Positions 21,788 through 33,026 of a DNA stretch of 64,000 bases are shown here, one piece after another. The stretch is from Erythrobasidium yunnanense (taxonomy: Eukaryota > Basidiomycota > Cystobasidiomycetes > Erythrobasidiales > Erythrobasidiaceae). Both the position numbers and the translations under genes were made by a program. Where the stretch lies: assembly GCA_001600175.1 (NCBI GenBank), contig BCJC01000002.1, forward strand, positions 688,318 to 752,317, given 5' to 3'. Numbering within the stretch: position 1 is the stretch's first letter; every line of letters begins with the position of its first letter. A model generated the notes under the pieces. That model saw only the letters and a list, made by a program, of their open reading frames with translations. It had not been told where the DNA came from and ran no database searches.

Positions 21788-22423
21788 TTATGCGTCTTCC
21801 TCCGACTCTGACTCGCTCTCGACGACGCAGTCTAAGGTGGGCTTCTTGCTCATCTTGCGGTATCTGGCACGAGCTTCTCTTCGGGCTTGCTCACGAGCCT
21901 CTTCGAGACCCTTCTGGTAACCTCGCTGGAACTGCATGACAATGTAGGTAAGCATTTTGTCCCCAAAGGTAGCACTTCGGAAGCGTAGCGAACTCACGTT
22001 ATCGAGGGAGATACAGATGATGCATCGGATATCTATGCCACCCTGGCATCTGCAAATTGCACCAGGTCCACCGACATATGCAGGAGGAGGGAGAGGCAAG
22101 CTCTCTGTTGACGATGACGGGGTCGAGGAGCCAGATGAAGACGATGAAGAGGATGAGGATGAAGGGAGAATTGGAAGGGTGGATCGTGTCGACTTGCTGG
22201 ACCTGCTAGAGGTCGACGATGAAGAGGCACTTGCACGTGCAAAAGCTGGTGCCTGCCGAGTGTTTGCATTGAGAGTGCCTGACAGGCCGACAGCGCGTTG
22301 TTTCCCTTTGATTCTGGACAACATCAATCATCAGCTCATGTCATACTACTTCAAAGCTGACGCAACTCACTGTCTGGTCTGCGCAGTGGCATCCTTGATA
22401 GAGGCACCTCCTAATGTGAACAT
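21788..22423 (-). CDS. Ser-rich protein with a Cys cluster, function unknown
   Basis: Three exons on the minus strand (22423-22371, 22313-21998, 21931-21788) give 170 residues, starting MFTLGGASIKDATAQTRQ. A poly-Ser stretch (SSSSTSSRSSKSTRS, then SSSSSSSSSSGSS) leads to the core LPPPAYVGGPGAICRCQGG and DIRCIICISLDN, which holds four Cys in C-x-C and C-x2-C arrangement, a possible metal site. Then comes a helix (FQRGYQKGLEEAREQARREARARY) and an acidic end (SESESEEDA). Exon phases agree. No known domain was recognised; the Cys core and following helix are probably the conserved part. Confidence 0.6.
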
Positions 22424-22458
22424 GGCGTCTGATGATGTTGGGTCTGATAAGTGATTGC

Positions 22459-22484
22459 AGTGCAGTGAAGTGAAGTGAAGTGAT
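22459..22484. repeat. (GTGAA)n microsatellite
   Basis: Reads GTGCAGTGAAGTGAAGTGAAGTGA just upstream of the Ser-rich gene start. Short slippage repeat in the presumed promoter. Confidence 0.6.
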
Positions 22485-22659
22485 GAGAACAGAGACAAGA
22501 TACGACGTCTGACTATCGAACCAATTTCATGTCCAAGAATGTTCGATGCACTAATCTAGTGCGCCCTAGCTACGGAATGAGCACACCTACCCGTCCTGAC
22601 GCACTGGCAGTTGCGCGCAGCGGCCCCCTCAGCTCGCAGTGTTTGTTTGTATTGCTCCA

Positions 22660-23040
22660 TCAGCTTTCCGTACGCTGATTAAGCTCCTCGTACCATCCAT
22701 CGTACTCCTCGATACCGACATCCCTGGTCTTTGAAGTTTCTGGACCTTCGAAGTCCGTGGCAATCTTACAAAGAGTAAGACCTCCATACCACCGCGGGCG
22801 TCTCAGATATCGTCCTCCTTATTGTCCGTCTCCTCCGCTGCACCCTCCTCAGAGATTTTGTAATCGCAGCATAGCGAGCTCTTCCGCGCTTAGCCGCGGC
22901 AGGCGAGCGCGCTTAGCAGACCACTGCAGCAGCAGCAAATCTTCAGATCCATTCTCCAAGATCAGCACAACAAGGAAGGAGTCCTCCTCTCCGTCGTCTT
23001 CCGTTCTCCTTCCTCTGCCTCCCGAACGTACGGCCCCCAC
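22660..23040 (-). CDS. probable small minus-strand gene, exon structure unresolved
   Basis: The last exon is fairly clear: minus strand 22781 to 22660, reading LTLCKIATDFEG then VGIEEYDGWYEELNQRTES and stop, preceded by a 62-base intron ending GGTATGGAG. Upstream the frame continues DYKISEEG, but earlier exons could not be joined with confidence; a neighbouring frame (EENGSEDLLLLQW, ARLPRLSAEELAML) is a candidate. On the opposite strand a frame ending at 23315 (MATADFAILRHAIVLEP, then LDLCRAVEISHSLQARLK) also looks protein-like. Only one may be real. No family was recognised. The remaining parts of 22424-23418 show nothing clear. Confidence 0.3.
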
Positions 23041-23418
23041 ACTGTTTCTTGCGCAGCGAGGCTACCCTGGTATAAAGCATGGAATGGGATAGAAGTGCCT
23101 CACACACTCACCAATAACAGGAGCGCGATCCCTTGAGCGAGTCACTCGAGTCACCGCGCTGCCCTTCTCTGGTGGAAATTTGCGAGATGGCCACCGCAGA
23201 TTTCGCCATCCTTCGACACGCGATTGTGCTCGAACCTAGCTTGGACTTGTGCAGAGCAGTAGAAATCTCGCATTCGCTTCAGGCTCGTCTGAAAGCACTC
23301 GATCGAGCCGCATAGAAGAGGTTCACAGATAACACTGGAAAATCTGCTGTCAGCCAATGCCAATTCCAATACTTCGGAGGGATGCATGCTGATATACGTA
23401 CTGTACATGTACTCGTTA

Positions 23419-25808
23419 TCATCCGTCCAAGATGCGGAAGAAGCGTAATTCTTTCCCGCCGTGGGGAAGTACGATGGCCGCTCGACCTTTGTCTAGCAAC
23501 GCGATGTCGTTACTGTCTGAGTTTGTAGGGGCATCCCACGTCCCTTGTTCTTGCCAGAAGACGACATCCAGCGGCGGAGCTAGCGGAGAGGCCTGTCCAT
23601 CTCGCAAGAATAGGCCAAGCTTGCTTGCTTGGACACCATACTTTCCGTCGGATGTATATACTAGAGGTCGGGATCTCCCGTACCTGTCAGGTCGGCAGCC
23701 GTACAGAGGTGCCTGACAAGCAGCCATATCTGAAGACGTGATCGATGAGATGAGTGCGCCTGTGTGAGAGTCGTAGAGCTGGAAGGAAGTGGAGCCCGAA
23801 GGTTTGCCCCGCGGCAGGAACAGGAGTTTGGTGCCTCCTGCTACGCAAACAATATGCTGAAGCGATGGTATACGGTCCCGTAGCTGGATTGGCGATCTGC
23901 CAGGGATTGTGAGGAAGTTGCCGGTACCGGATATCACGTAACGCAGACCATCGCCGATAGTAGGCTCATCAGTATCAGCGCAATTGACCGTATATCTACT
24001 CGTCTTGTCCTCCTCGAGATTTGTTTCCATGCTCCAGAAACCGGCCGTCTTCCACCAATATCGATGAAATAGCAGAATCTTTCGACCAGGCGGATGTGTT
24101 GCTATCGTGATGGCTCCTTTCTCGAGAGACGAAGTGCCGGGTATGGCCACGGCTGCGACCTCCGTGTCGAAGACTAGTCTGTTGACTCGCCTTAGTTCGG
24201 CTTTACTAGCCAATGAGCCGTCTGCGGTAGCTCTCAAACCTCGAGGTCTATATATTTCTATGGCGGATACTTCAGTGCCGCACACTATGATCTGACTGTC
24301 CGAGGACCAGGCCAAGCATAGTATTGCCTGGTCCGTAGCCAGCCATGCCAACTTCTTGAGCTGATCGCCCTGAATACAGAAAATGGCGAGGAAGCCGCTC
24401 CTTTTGCCTTGTTTGTCATGCCTTGCGCCGCCCACAGCCAAATGATGACCGTCTGCAGACGCTTGTATGCATGTGAATATACTAGAGTCTCCGTCGATCG
24501 GGAACGGTATTTGTTGTTCCAGATGAGGTGCTAATTCGGCTATTGCATAGCTTCGAGCTGCTGCAACTGGCGCAGAAGGTGCTGAAGATGCGGATGAGGC
24601 TTGTAGCTGGCGCAGGCGAGCTTGTCTCTCGTTCTGCTTGTTCTGCAGACGCTCCTTGGCGATAGCAGGTCTCGCCGGAGAAAGCATCGGACTTGACAGC
24701 CGGGGAGCCGGCGTATCGAAAGCGGGAGATAGAGGCATCTGAGGAAATGTGTTGGACCGTACTGGACGCATGGTAGAGAGCGATGAGGCGGAAGATGGCC
24801 GACGAGTGATACTAGGCATGACCTGCAGAGCCTCTTTCTCCCGCCTTACAGCTGCCATCCCCTCTTCCAGCGATCTGAGCGGATCAGAGATGCCCGTCTT
24901 CAGCTTGATGGTCGCCGCATCATCGTCCAGCGAGTCTGAGAGAACATGAGGAGCGGAGATTCCCAGTCTTTCAAGATCGTTGGCTAGTCGAGCGTCTACA
25001 TCTTCTGCAGCTTCATCGGCCACAGACAGTATCGATGCTGGCGGAGAGACTGGACGCGACATTTGGCTGCTTTCCGATCTGGTGGAGAAGCGCCGAAAGA
25101 GAGACTTCCGACTACTGCTACTGCTCGCTTCGATTGGCGGTGTAGGCGGACTCGCCGCTATTGCTGGTGTGTTCAAAGCCACTGGTGCATGACTTTTGAG
25201 CAGCCTATGGACTTCTCGAAGCTCGTTCTCAAGTGCGTGTGTTCTCAAAAGGATCTCTTGAGTGTTTGATTGCATCTCGACCTGCCCCACTTGAAGCGTG
25301 CCAAGCATCCTATGGACAGACCTTCAGCATTCGACCCTGCAGGTGTACTGGGGATTGCATACTGCTGCTGCACGCGATGCTGGTTGGTGGTCTGCTGGAA
25401 GCGCAATTCATGTATCACGTTATCGGCTTCTACAAGCAGGCGCTTGAAGTCGGTGTTCTGCCATACTTTGCGAGCGATGTTCGCGTCCTTCGTCTTCTTG
25501 ACTTGCTTCTCTACCTTGCGAAGCTGCCTAGATAGATCAACGGAGGGCCGGGAGTGTCAGTTTACCGGCTGATGATGCTGCGTGTCTTGTGCCCGCTCGA
25601 CTAACACCTGGATTTCGTCAAAGATGGCAGCATATTCTGGAGGCAGCATAACGCCATTCTGTTCGCGCAAGAGCTCGTTGACCAGTTCTTGATGTCGTTC
25701 CAGCCTCCGCAGCGTATGGTTGGCATCTTCCCCATTGAACTGGATGGTCCTGCAGAGCTCATACGATCCCTTCGCGAGCGCGACTCCGACTCCAATTACG
25801 GCCGACAT
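23419..25808 (-). CDS. helical N-domain + coiled region + WD40-like propeller protein
   Basis: Three exons on the minus strand (25808-25566, 25523-25363, 25309-23419) with introns of 42 and 53 bases give 764 residues. Residues 1-150 are all-helical: a hydrophobic start (MSAVIGVGVALAKGSYELC), LRRLERHQELVNELLREQ, YAAIFDEIQVLVERAQDT, KDANIARKVWQNTDFKRLL, then long helices (LENELREVHRLLKSH). A Ser/Pro-rich linker follows (about 180-390). The last 370 residues look like a beta-propeller (FTCIQASADGHHLAVGGAR, ILCLAWSSDSQIIVCGTE), weakly WD40-like. The order four-helix-type N-domain then brace helix recalls MLKL/HeLo-like adaptor domains found in fungi, but that is structural guesswork. Function and location are unknown. 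Confidence 0.62.
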
Positions 25809-26348
25809 GAGGTGTGCAGAGGCGTCGATACACCTCGTTCAGAAGCTGCATTCGGGGTGGATCAAAGCCAGGTTGGCGTTTCTGTCGGTGTTATCGGTGG
25901 ACGTCCGAGCTCAACTACTACAGACTCGTTATCGGGAAGGACAAAGGAGAGCTCTAGTCTATCCTTCTTACCTGCCTAGCCCGCGACCTCTTCTCTCAAA
26001 AGCCGGTCTATCGTGCATTCACCCATCACATACCACCAAGCTGCTGCAACTTGTTCACGATGAAGAGCTTCTCTGTGACCAGTATTGATGGGTCATGTCT
26101 CCCGTCATTCAACCGAGCTTCTGCCCTCTGGAAACGGGCGACTTTACAAACCCAAGGCTGTAATGTGATCATAAGAGACCTCACGATGGCGGCATTCACA
26201 TGGACAAGCTGTATACAACATGCTAAACTGAACGATACTCCACTCAACTGACTACGATACAAGCCACAACGAAATAGCTGTCTGAATACTGCGGATGAAG
26301 CTGGTGCGTTAGGGAATGTCACGCATTCTACACGATCTGTTCTATCAC
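25809..26348. other. intergenic region
   Basis: 540 bases between two minus-strand genes. Plus-strand frames (for example 25720-26088) overlap the first exon of the propeller gene and carry no motif. Promoter of the propeller gene and 3' end of the carrier gene are expected here. Confidence 0.4.
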
Positions 26349-28030
26349 CTACGATTGCCCAATAATAAGAAATGCATACTGTGCACCCATAAAAGCTGCC
26401 AGAGTATCTGGATTGCCCCCGTCGGGTATGAACAGGCTGGTCGCGACCATCTGACTGACTGAACTCGGAGTACCAGAGAGGAGGTATGCTGTGAAGGACA
26501 GCACTGCGCATATAATCGACCTACATAAGCGCATGATGAAAGCTATATTGGCAATTTCACACCCACTCTTGTCTTCAACCGGGAAGAGCTTGGTACTCCG
26601 CTTCATACCTTGCACCATAAAGATACCGATGACTGGTCGAACAGCATATTTGGCGATGACGGTCAGCTGCAAGAACGCTCGATTAGCTCCTTCAGATAAG
26701 TCCGATAAACAGCATTGGCCGCTTACCGCCAGGGCTGCTATGGGTAGCTGTGTGAAGGGCCGGCGAATCTTCAGCCGCGAGAAACTTCCACCAAGGATGA
26801 AGAGACCAGCTGGTATAGCCATGGGACCAACGAAAGCTGCGAACTGTGACGAATGAATCCTCAGCTGAGCGACTGCCGCCATTGTGTGTCGTCACGTACA
26901 TCATACACAAAGGCCAACGGAGGTGAGTCATCAGGCGCGTAACGGACCCGATTGCCCGACCAGCCGGGCACGTCTACGAAAAGTGCCTTCAACGGATTGA
27001 CGAGTGCGACAATCAGAGCTACAGGTATAATGATGGTTACGGGGGAGATAGCCCCGAGTAGAAAGACCTTGAGTGCCTTCAATAACTTTGCAGTGATGGG
27101 CACCTGTAAAGACGCAGGAATGGCGTGCGCCGGCTGTTCATGCATGCTCGCGGGTTGAGTCTGCATCTCGATGACATCGTCTTCCTTAGCGATATTTGGG
27201 GTTCCTATCTCTGCGGAGTTCTGATACTTGTGCTTGCTCCGCTTCCCGATTTGGTGGAAGACGCTTCTGCTGCTCTTTCTCTGAGGTCCTTCCGCCGCCA
27301 GATCCGTACGCTCAGCTATAGCCTCGGGCGTCCAGTCCCATCCGCAGATCTTGAAGATACCCAGCCCGTAGAAACTGACTTGTATCATCAAAATAAAGAC
27401 GGCCGAGTCTAGGTGTAACGGTGTCAACACCGCATTGAAGATCGAGATTCGATCGCTTCCGGCGATTGTGAGAGTACGACTTACATGCAATGCCGACATT
27501 TCTGTCACTGGTTCCGTTGAATGGTCGATGCTGGGCAACAGTTTCGACTATACTGTTCGACAGATTGCCAAAATTTGATGTCCACCCCATGACCAGGAAG
27601 CCATACCTGAAATCGTGAGGAATATAGCAGAATTGTGATGTTATCAGAGCGCAAGCCAGTCCAATGAAGGAGTAGACGATCGCTAGCATGAGCAGAGTCC
27701 CGAAATTGGAGATGTTGGTGGAGTCGAAAGCGACAACCATAGAGGAGAAGAGAAGGCAGGGAAGGGCGACGTAGATGGACAGCTGGGACAGGCCTTTCGA
27801 TGCAGAAGGTGTGAACTTTCCGGCCTTAGCCAGAGCATATCCGGCGCCTGTGAAAGGAAGGGTCATAAACAGTCATAGGTGCATTGATTCCTTGAGGTAG
27901 TCTAACGACTCTGACCTATGACCATGATCATCTAAATCAAAGTCAGGTCCGGCTCTCTTTTGGTAGATATCTTGCAACCCACCTTCAAGCATGGCCTCAC
28001 GCCTGCCCAAACGAAGTACCCTGCGGACAT
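26349..28030 (-). CDS. auxin-efflux-carrier family membrane protein (Ecm3-like)
   Basis: A PIN-like transporter, about ten spans, probably in the ER or plasma membrane; the substrate in fungi is not settled. Six exons on the minus strand (28030-27983, 27931-27916, 27847-27485, 27408-26900, 26843-26727, 26666-26349) give 456 residues. It starts MSAGYFVWAGVRPCLK, then MIMVIGAGYALAKAGKF, as in fungal members, and continues LSIYVALPCLLFSSMV (the L-x-x-P kink helix), GFLVMGWTSNFGNLSNSIV (N-x-x-N/G block), a long polar central loop, FVGPMAIPAGLFILGGSF, and the end helices NIAFIMRLC and SGTPSSVSQM, where TP-x-S/A matches the family. The second exon is only 16 bases. A 36-base in-frame stretch near the end (starting GTAGGTCG) has splice-like ends and could be an intron. 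Confidence 0.85.
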
Positions 28031-28211
28031 GTCTAGAGCAGTTGTACGAACGCATCTGAGAAGCTTTTGCGACGGTTGGCCGAAATATCAGTCGGCGAAA
28101 TCCTTTCCCACGGTGTGCTGTGCTCGAAATCTCTTCCGCTGTTCAACAGTCATACTGGTGCTTGGATAACGCTGGTTCTGATCCATCTGCGATAACCCTA
28201 GCGTGCGCAAG

Positions 28212-28470
28212 TTATAACACTTCAAAGTCGACGTTTGAAACGAGAGCCAAAGCAAGCTGCTCGCGATAGCATCGGTGAAGGCCCGAGATACCCTGCATAA
28301 GGCTGCCCATCGTGAAAGTGAAAGGATCGCACCTGCTGCTGCATCCTGCTCGACTCGCTAGAACTCGACCTCTCGTCAAACCGCTTTACGTACCGCGAAT
28401 CATAGGTCAAATACGAGCCAGCAGCTCGGGATTCATAGCTCTCTTCTGTACCATCCAACGCTTCGGACAT
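28212..28470 (-). CDS. small polar protein, function unknown
   Basis: Two proposed exons on the minus strand (28470-28333, 28292-28212) with a 40-base intron give 72 residues. It starts MSEALDGTEESYESRAAG, has a Ser-rich middle (DERSSSSESSRMQQQ) and ends GISGLHRCYREQLALALV then SNVDFEVL. Without splicing the frame also ends close by (stop at 28222). Its ATG overlaps the ATG of the SRR1-like gene on the other strand (shared CATG). One of the two starts may be wrong. No family was recognised. Confidence 0.4.
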
Positions 28471-29433
28471 GCCGACCTGGTCAAGCCATGACGCTCCTAC
28501 ACCTCGACAGCTCTATGAAGAACAGGCTCACAGACTCGAGGTTCTCGGTTACTCCCAAGCATTGAAAGGTGATTGTGGTCATTGAGCCTATTCGATACTT
28601 GTCTCAACGACCATGCCGTCAGATCGAATTCAGGAGATTATGCAAACGCGACAGAGCGACTTCACGATGCCGACCAGAGCGCTTTGCTTGGCTTTGGGGA
28701 GCTTGACACATCATCACGATCTAGGCTTCACTTCCAACTCTTCTGCACAGCTGGCAGCATTTGTGACCTTGCTGGAAGCCTTCGGCATCGAGAGGAGCGA
28801 TGCACGCATTCATGATCCTGCCTTTTCTGACTGGGACAAGATCTTCCTGAAGGAGATGGGCCTTCATACGCCCGACAGCCCGCAAGAAGCGAGAGAACAG
28901 CTGAAGTGCAACGAGCCAACTATCGTCTTTATTCCCTACTTGCCCTATCCCGTCATTGAGCTGCTGTACGCTTCCAACTGGGATCGCATCAGACTCAAGA
29001 ACGTGCTGATCATCAACTGTCAGATCGGAGGATGGCTTGATGACGAGTGAGCCCACCTCGAAGAAGATAGGTGTCAACGGCGCTGATTGTTTTCGGTAGC
29101 AACTGGATGCAAGGTCAAGATGGACGTGCTTGGATCCCTTGTGTTCGAAGGAGTAGTAAGACCCTGTTCTCAATCGCTTAAGCTGAGCTAATGTTCATTT
29201 GCGATCAACCAGTTCCCCTTTTCGAGATTGCAGAACTGCCATCTCTCACGGAGCTCAAAGATAAGCTTGTCATCAAGAATAGACCGACCGAAGACCATCA
29301 CAGAGAGGATTTCGGCCTAGACAGAATGCGACTACAATGGATCCCTGCGGCTCGCTTGACAGCAATGGGTGACGAGTTTTGGAGACTCAGAAGGAAGGAA
29401 GACAGCGAATGGAGCCGTGTTTCCAAGTTGTAG
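28469..29433 (+). CDS. SRR1-like domain protein
   Basis: Four exons (28469-28568, 28623-29046, 29100-29155, 29213-29433) give 266 residues. The SRR1 pattern is visible: ALCLALGSLTHHHDLGFTSN, QLAAFVTLLEAFGIE, then DPAFSDWDKIFLKEMG, EPTIVFIPYLPYPVIELLY, ASNWDRIRLKNVLIINCQIGGW. SRR1 proteins (plant light-signalling SRR1, yeast Ber1) are linked to clock output, heme and microtubule stability, with no defined biochemical activity. The first exon ends AAA-G and joins at GATCGAATTCAG; a tempting later acceptor would break phase. The C-terminus LQWIPAARLTAMGDEFW is polar. Confidence 0.8.
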
Positions 29434-29577
29434 AACCAAGATGTTTGAATTAAGAGTGCCTAATTAGACTACTTGTGACAACAACATATACCTTTTGTAG
29501 ACTGCTGAAATCCCTCTGCCATTTCATGCGAGCTCGCCTCAATCAGGAGGCAGTCCGACATCGAATAGATGGATCTA

Positions 29578-30734
29578 CTATTGCTCATCATGTCGCCTCT
29601 TTTTTGACTTTTTGGCAGGCTTTTCTGTAGTAGCTGCGCCCACCTGGGGCGCTTCATCAGGCAGAAACTTGCTATTCATTTTCTTCTTCTCTGCTTTCTT
29701 GCGTGCCTTGTCAGATATATTGTTGGCGGCAACGGTGCTGGTCTCGACTGCAACGATGGGAGGGGGTAGAGGGCTCGCTTCTTTCGAAGGCGCAACAGAG
29801 GAAGACAAGGAAAGGGTCGCTGGATAAGGAGATTCAAGAACAGGAGTAGAAGCGCCCGAGGGCGGAGTAGGTGCGTTGCCAAGGATTTCTGCTAGAGCGT
29901 TTGCATTTGCGTGCAGCATACGTTTCGAAGCGAGATTTCTAGCTCGAGATCTTGTTGAATAGGTCAGACCTTTGCATCTAGCGCTATGAGGAAGACATAT
30001 ACGTACGCATTGCGAGGGTTGTGTATAGCTGGTCTGGCAGCGACCTCAGTCAGAGCTGCCTGGATGACTTCGATCTGCTCTTGCTTCAGCGACTCAGGCT
30101 GCCCAAGTCCAGCCTCAGCAGCAGTAGCACTGGCTTCCTTCCTGGCTCTCTTTGCTTCTCGTTTCGCTTCCTTCTCGAGCTTCCGTTTCCTCTTCTGCTC
30201 TTTTCGTTCGGCTTTCTCGCTTGCTTGTACTGGCTGATTCTCCCTGTCTTCCTCATCCTCCTGTTCAGTATCTGTAGCAGCAGGTGTAGCACTAGATGAT
30301 GCATTGAGCCGGGAGAGCAGACTCGCAAATTCTCCTCCTTCAGTTTTTGCACGGTTGATCACTTCATTGCTCGCTCCTGCGCTGACGAACTGCAAGGCTG
30401 CCTTGCTGCCCAGCTTGGAGAACATATTCGAAGCTGCAGAGGCCATGCTGCCTGAAGTCGATGAAGGCAGAGCGCCCGTCGCAGAAGCAGCACCAGGCCC
30501 ATTTTGCCTGAATCCTATGCCCTCCATTCCAGTCTTAGGTATGGGTATCGCACGAAGTCGCTTTGTTCCATTGAAAGCCATCAAGCCAGTCTTGGGAGCA
30601 TCGCTATCGCTGTCTGGGGTCCAGCCCATCGACCGTAAAAGTCGCTGACCAGGCGATCTTTCATCGTTGATCCATTTTGTATTGCGAGGATCATCTGTAA
30701 TGCGCTGTCGTTCGCGCCGTCCGCCCAGCCCCAT
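29578..30734 (-). CDS. PinX1/Pxr1-like nucleolar G-patch-type protein
   Basis: PinX1/Pxr1 proteins act in rRNA maturation and inhibit telomerase in the nucleolus. Two exons on the minus strand (30734-30007, 29950-29578) give 366 residues. The start MGLGGRRERQRITDDPRNT then WINDERSPGQRLLRSMGWTP closely follows the family opening MGLA-x-x-R-x-R...DPRN-x-x-W. The G-patch that usually follows (MGW-x-x-G-x-G-L-G) is degenerate here: after MGWTP comes DSDSDAPKTGLM with few Gly. The middle has a Lys/Arg-rich helix (RKEQKRKRKLEKEAKREAKR region) and the end is KKSKKRRHDEQ, both typical. The family call rests on the N-terminal 35 residues and on the basic tail; other G-patch proteins remain possible. 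Confidence 0.68.
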
Positions 30735-30852
30735 CTTTGATATAAAAGTGTCTGAAGTGAGGTCAAGCCGAAAGAGCAGGATTTTCTGTCTGAAGCAGGC
30801 ACGGCATAAAGCACGTTTGACAACAACAGTACCCTATGGATCTCCCAACGTA

Positions 30853-32749
30853 CTACAATAACATTTCATCTTCCGTTTTCTCCCTGTGTAGAAAGCTTGT
30901 GATTGACTTTTGCTCCTCGTCTAGACTTCCTGCCTCGCTCCCGCTACCCAGAGAAGCAAACGTAGCAGGTACAGATGTAGCTCTCCCATCGTGTGAGCCA
31001 TCCGAATCATTTTCGTGCGATGTTTGCTGTATGAGCGGCTTGGACAGGAAGAGGCGGTCTGGCGGAATGTAGAACTGGAGGTTTACCCAGCTACTTTGCG
31101 GAGGATCTTCTTCCAGAGCACGCAGGCGCAGTCGCTCCTTCTCTACTTGCAGAGCTCGAGCTGCAAAGCGAGCCTGCATCGCTGGGGTAAAGCTGAGTTG
31201 CAGGACATCTGGCTCCGCATCCGCAGACGGTAATTTTAGCCTCTTCACTTCGCGAGACATTTCCAGTCCTTCTGCGTTGTCTTCTTCTGCTTGAAGCGCA
31301 ATGTCGAGTTGTGGAGATGTCGATAAGAGTAGGTCCGTATGAAGTCGCACCTCGTCGGACGGGTTAGACGAATGCAGTGGAGGAAGATCTAGTTCGCGAT
31401 CCCGCTTCGATGAGACGGGATGCGACTCCCTTGATGACACAGGAGGATCAACGTGTCTGTAGGTCGGTACTGGCTTGCGGTTCTGGCCAGGAGCAGGCGA
31501 AGTCGGCCGAGAAGGGAGGGAATCAGGGGAGTATAGATGGCCTTCGGAGCGGAAGGAAGCGGCTTGAGTGCTGGTGGTAGAAGTTGTATTCTGGGTTGAC
31601 GAAGCTTGCGTATCTTGCACGATCTCTCCGGTTGCTGGACGAGGCAGTGTTGGGCTTGGAGATCGCTTCTCAGGGAGTCTAAGGGGAGAAGTACCTCGAT
31701 CCGTAGTTTTACGGCGTGACGAGCCTTTGATGTGAGGAACGTGTGGCTCGTCCGGACCAACGGCTTGGTCTTGCCCGGAAGATGCTTTATCTGCGAGTAC
31801 GCTCTTGTCTGGTGATGCCGTCGGTATAGCCAGAGAACTGGGCAGAGCCGTGAATGTGTTTATAGCGGTCTGGACGGCTTGCACCATTGGGGCAGACGGA
31901 TGAGCTTCGGTAGGCTTAGGCACGCTGGACGGCTTGTTCCTTGCCAGCTCTGCGCTTCGCACAGCTTCCTTCACCACATTGACCCTGCAAATGAATGCAT
32001 CCAACCACTCCTTGGTATATTCGACCAAGTCTTGTAGCGTCCTTGTTGGCTCGATTTCCTGCAGTACCTCCTTGAAGTGGGTAGCTTCGGCAAGCACGAG
32101 CTCATCGTTCTCAGCATCATCGTCCACTCTCTTGCCTTTGCCTTTCCTGCCTTTCAGAATACGCCTTGCCGAGGGGTGATCTTCCAGCCAGTTGCGCAGG
32201 GCGTCCAAGCGAGCTTTCACGGTAGCAGAGGAGCGTTCAAGGCCCTGAAGCTCTTCAGCTTCTAGCTTCTTGAATATTGCATTGTCGTCTATACTATGGC
32301 GCTTGTCGGGCGTGGAAAAGTAACGCTCGTGGAGATGGAGTGCTTCCTGGATGTCGGCAGGATAGGCGTGTAGATGCCGCCAGATGGCCTTGATACAAAG
32401 GATACACATCAATCATCATATCTGCCTGCTGGAAAATCCCGCCTACATGTCTTCTCCAAGCGAGAGCCAGCGTGAAGTGGTATGCCCTTGTCTGCGCATG
32501 ACTTTCGACAACAAGGGCGACATCTGCCTTCTGAGGCGCCGAAAGTGCTTCTTGCTGCTTCAACAAGGCTGAACACTCCTCCGCTAGTTTGTCCTGGCTA
32601 GTCTTGACCAGCTCGAAGACCAGAAGAAGTTTCCAGAGGCCAGTCCACGGCACAGCGCGGTCCTCGTTACATAGGTGGTTCTTGACGGCGTATGCATACT
32701 TGAGCGCAGAGTCAAAGGCTGACGCGCTGGCCGACGTCGACGCCTTCAT
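30853..32749 (-). CDS. helical protein with long disordered tail, function unknown
   Basis: Two exons on the minus strand (32749-32447, 32388-30853) with a 58-base intron give 612 residues. The first 260 residues are helical and look folded: SALKYAYAVKNHLCNEDRAVP, WTGLWKLLLVFELVKTSQDKL, AWRRHAIWRHLHAYPADIQEA, WLDAFICRVNVVKEAVRSAEL. The second half is Ser/Pro-rich and disordered, ending with EDPPQSSWVNLQFYIPPDRLF and DEEQKSITSFLHREKTEDEML, which may be conserved binding motifs. No known domain was recognised. Confidence 0.62.
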
Positions 32750-33026
32750 GCCATGCTCTCAAGATGGGTCCTAACGAAAGAGGTTCTGCAAGACACGCGC
32801 GCTGTGGTGGCAGATAGAAGACTGATATTGTTGCATCAACACAGATTCGCTATAAACTGCTGATTTCACCTTAACGCTACAAGCTGTTCCCTTATGCTTA
32901 TAACTAGAACGACTTTTCCAACATTCTGCTACTAGACCATACCGCTACCTTCCGAACATACCTCCCATATGTCATACAAGATTGTCCAATGTCCAATACC
33001 CGCTCAGCAGCCCCCGTCTCTCCCTC

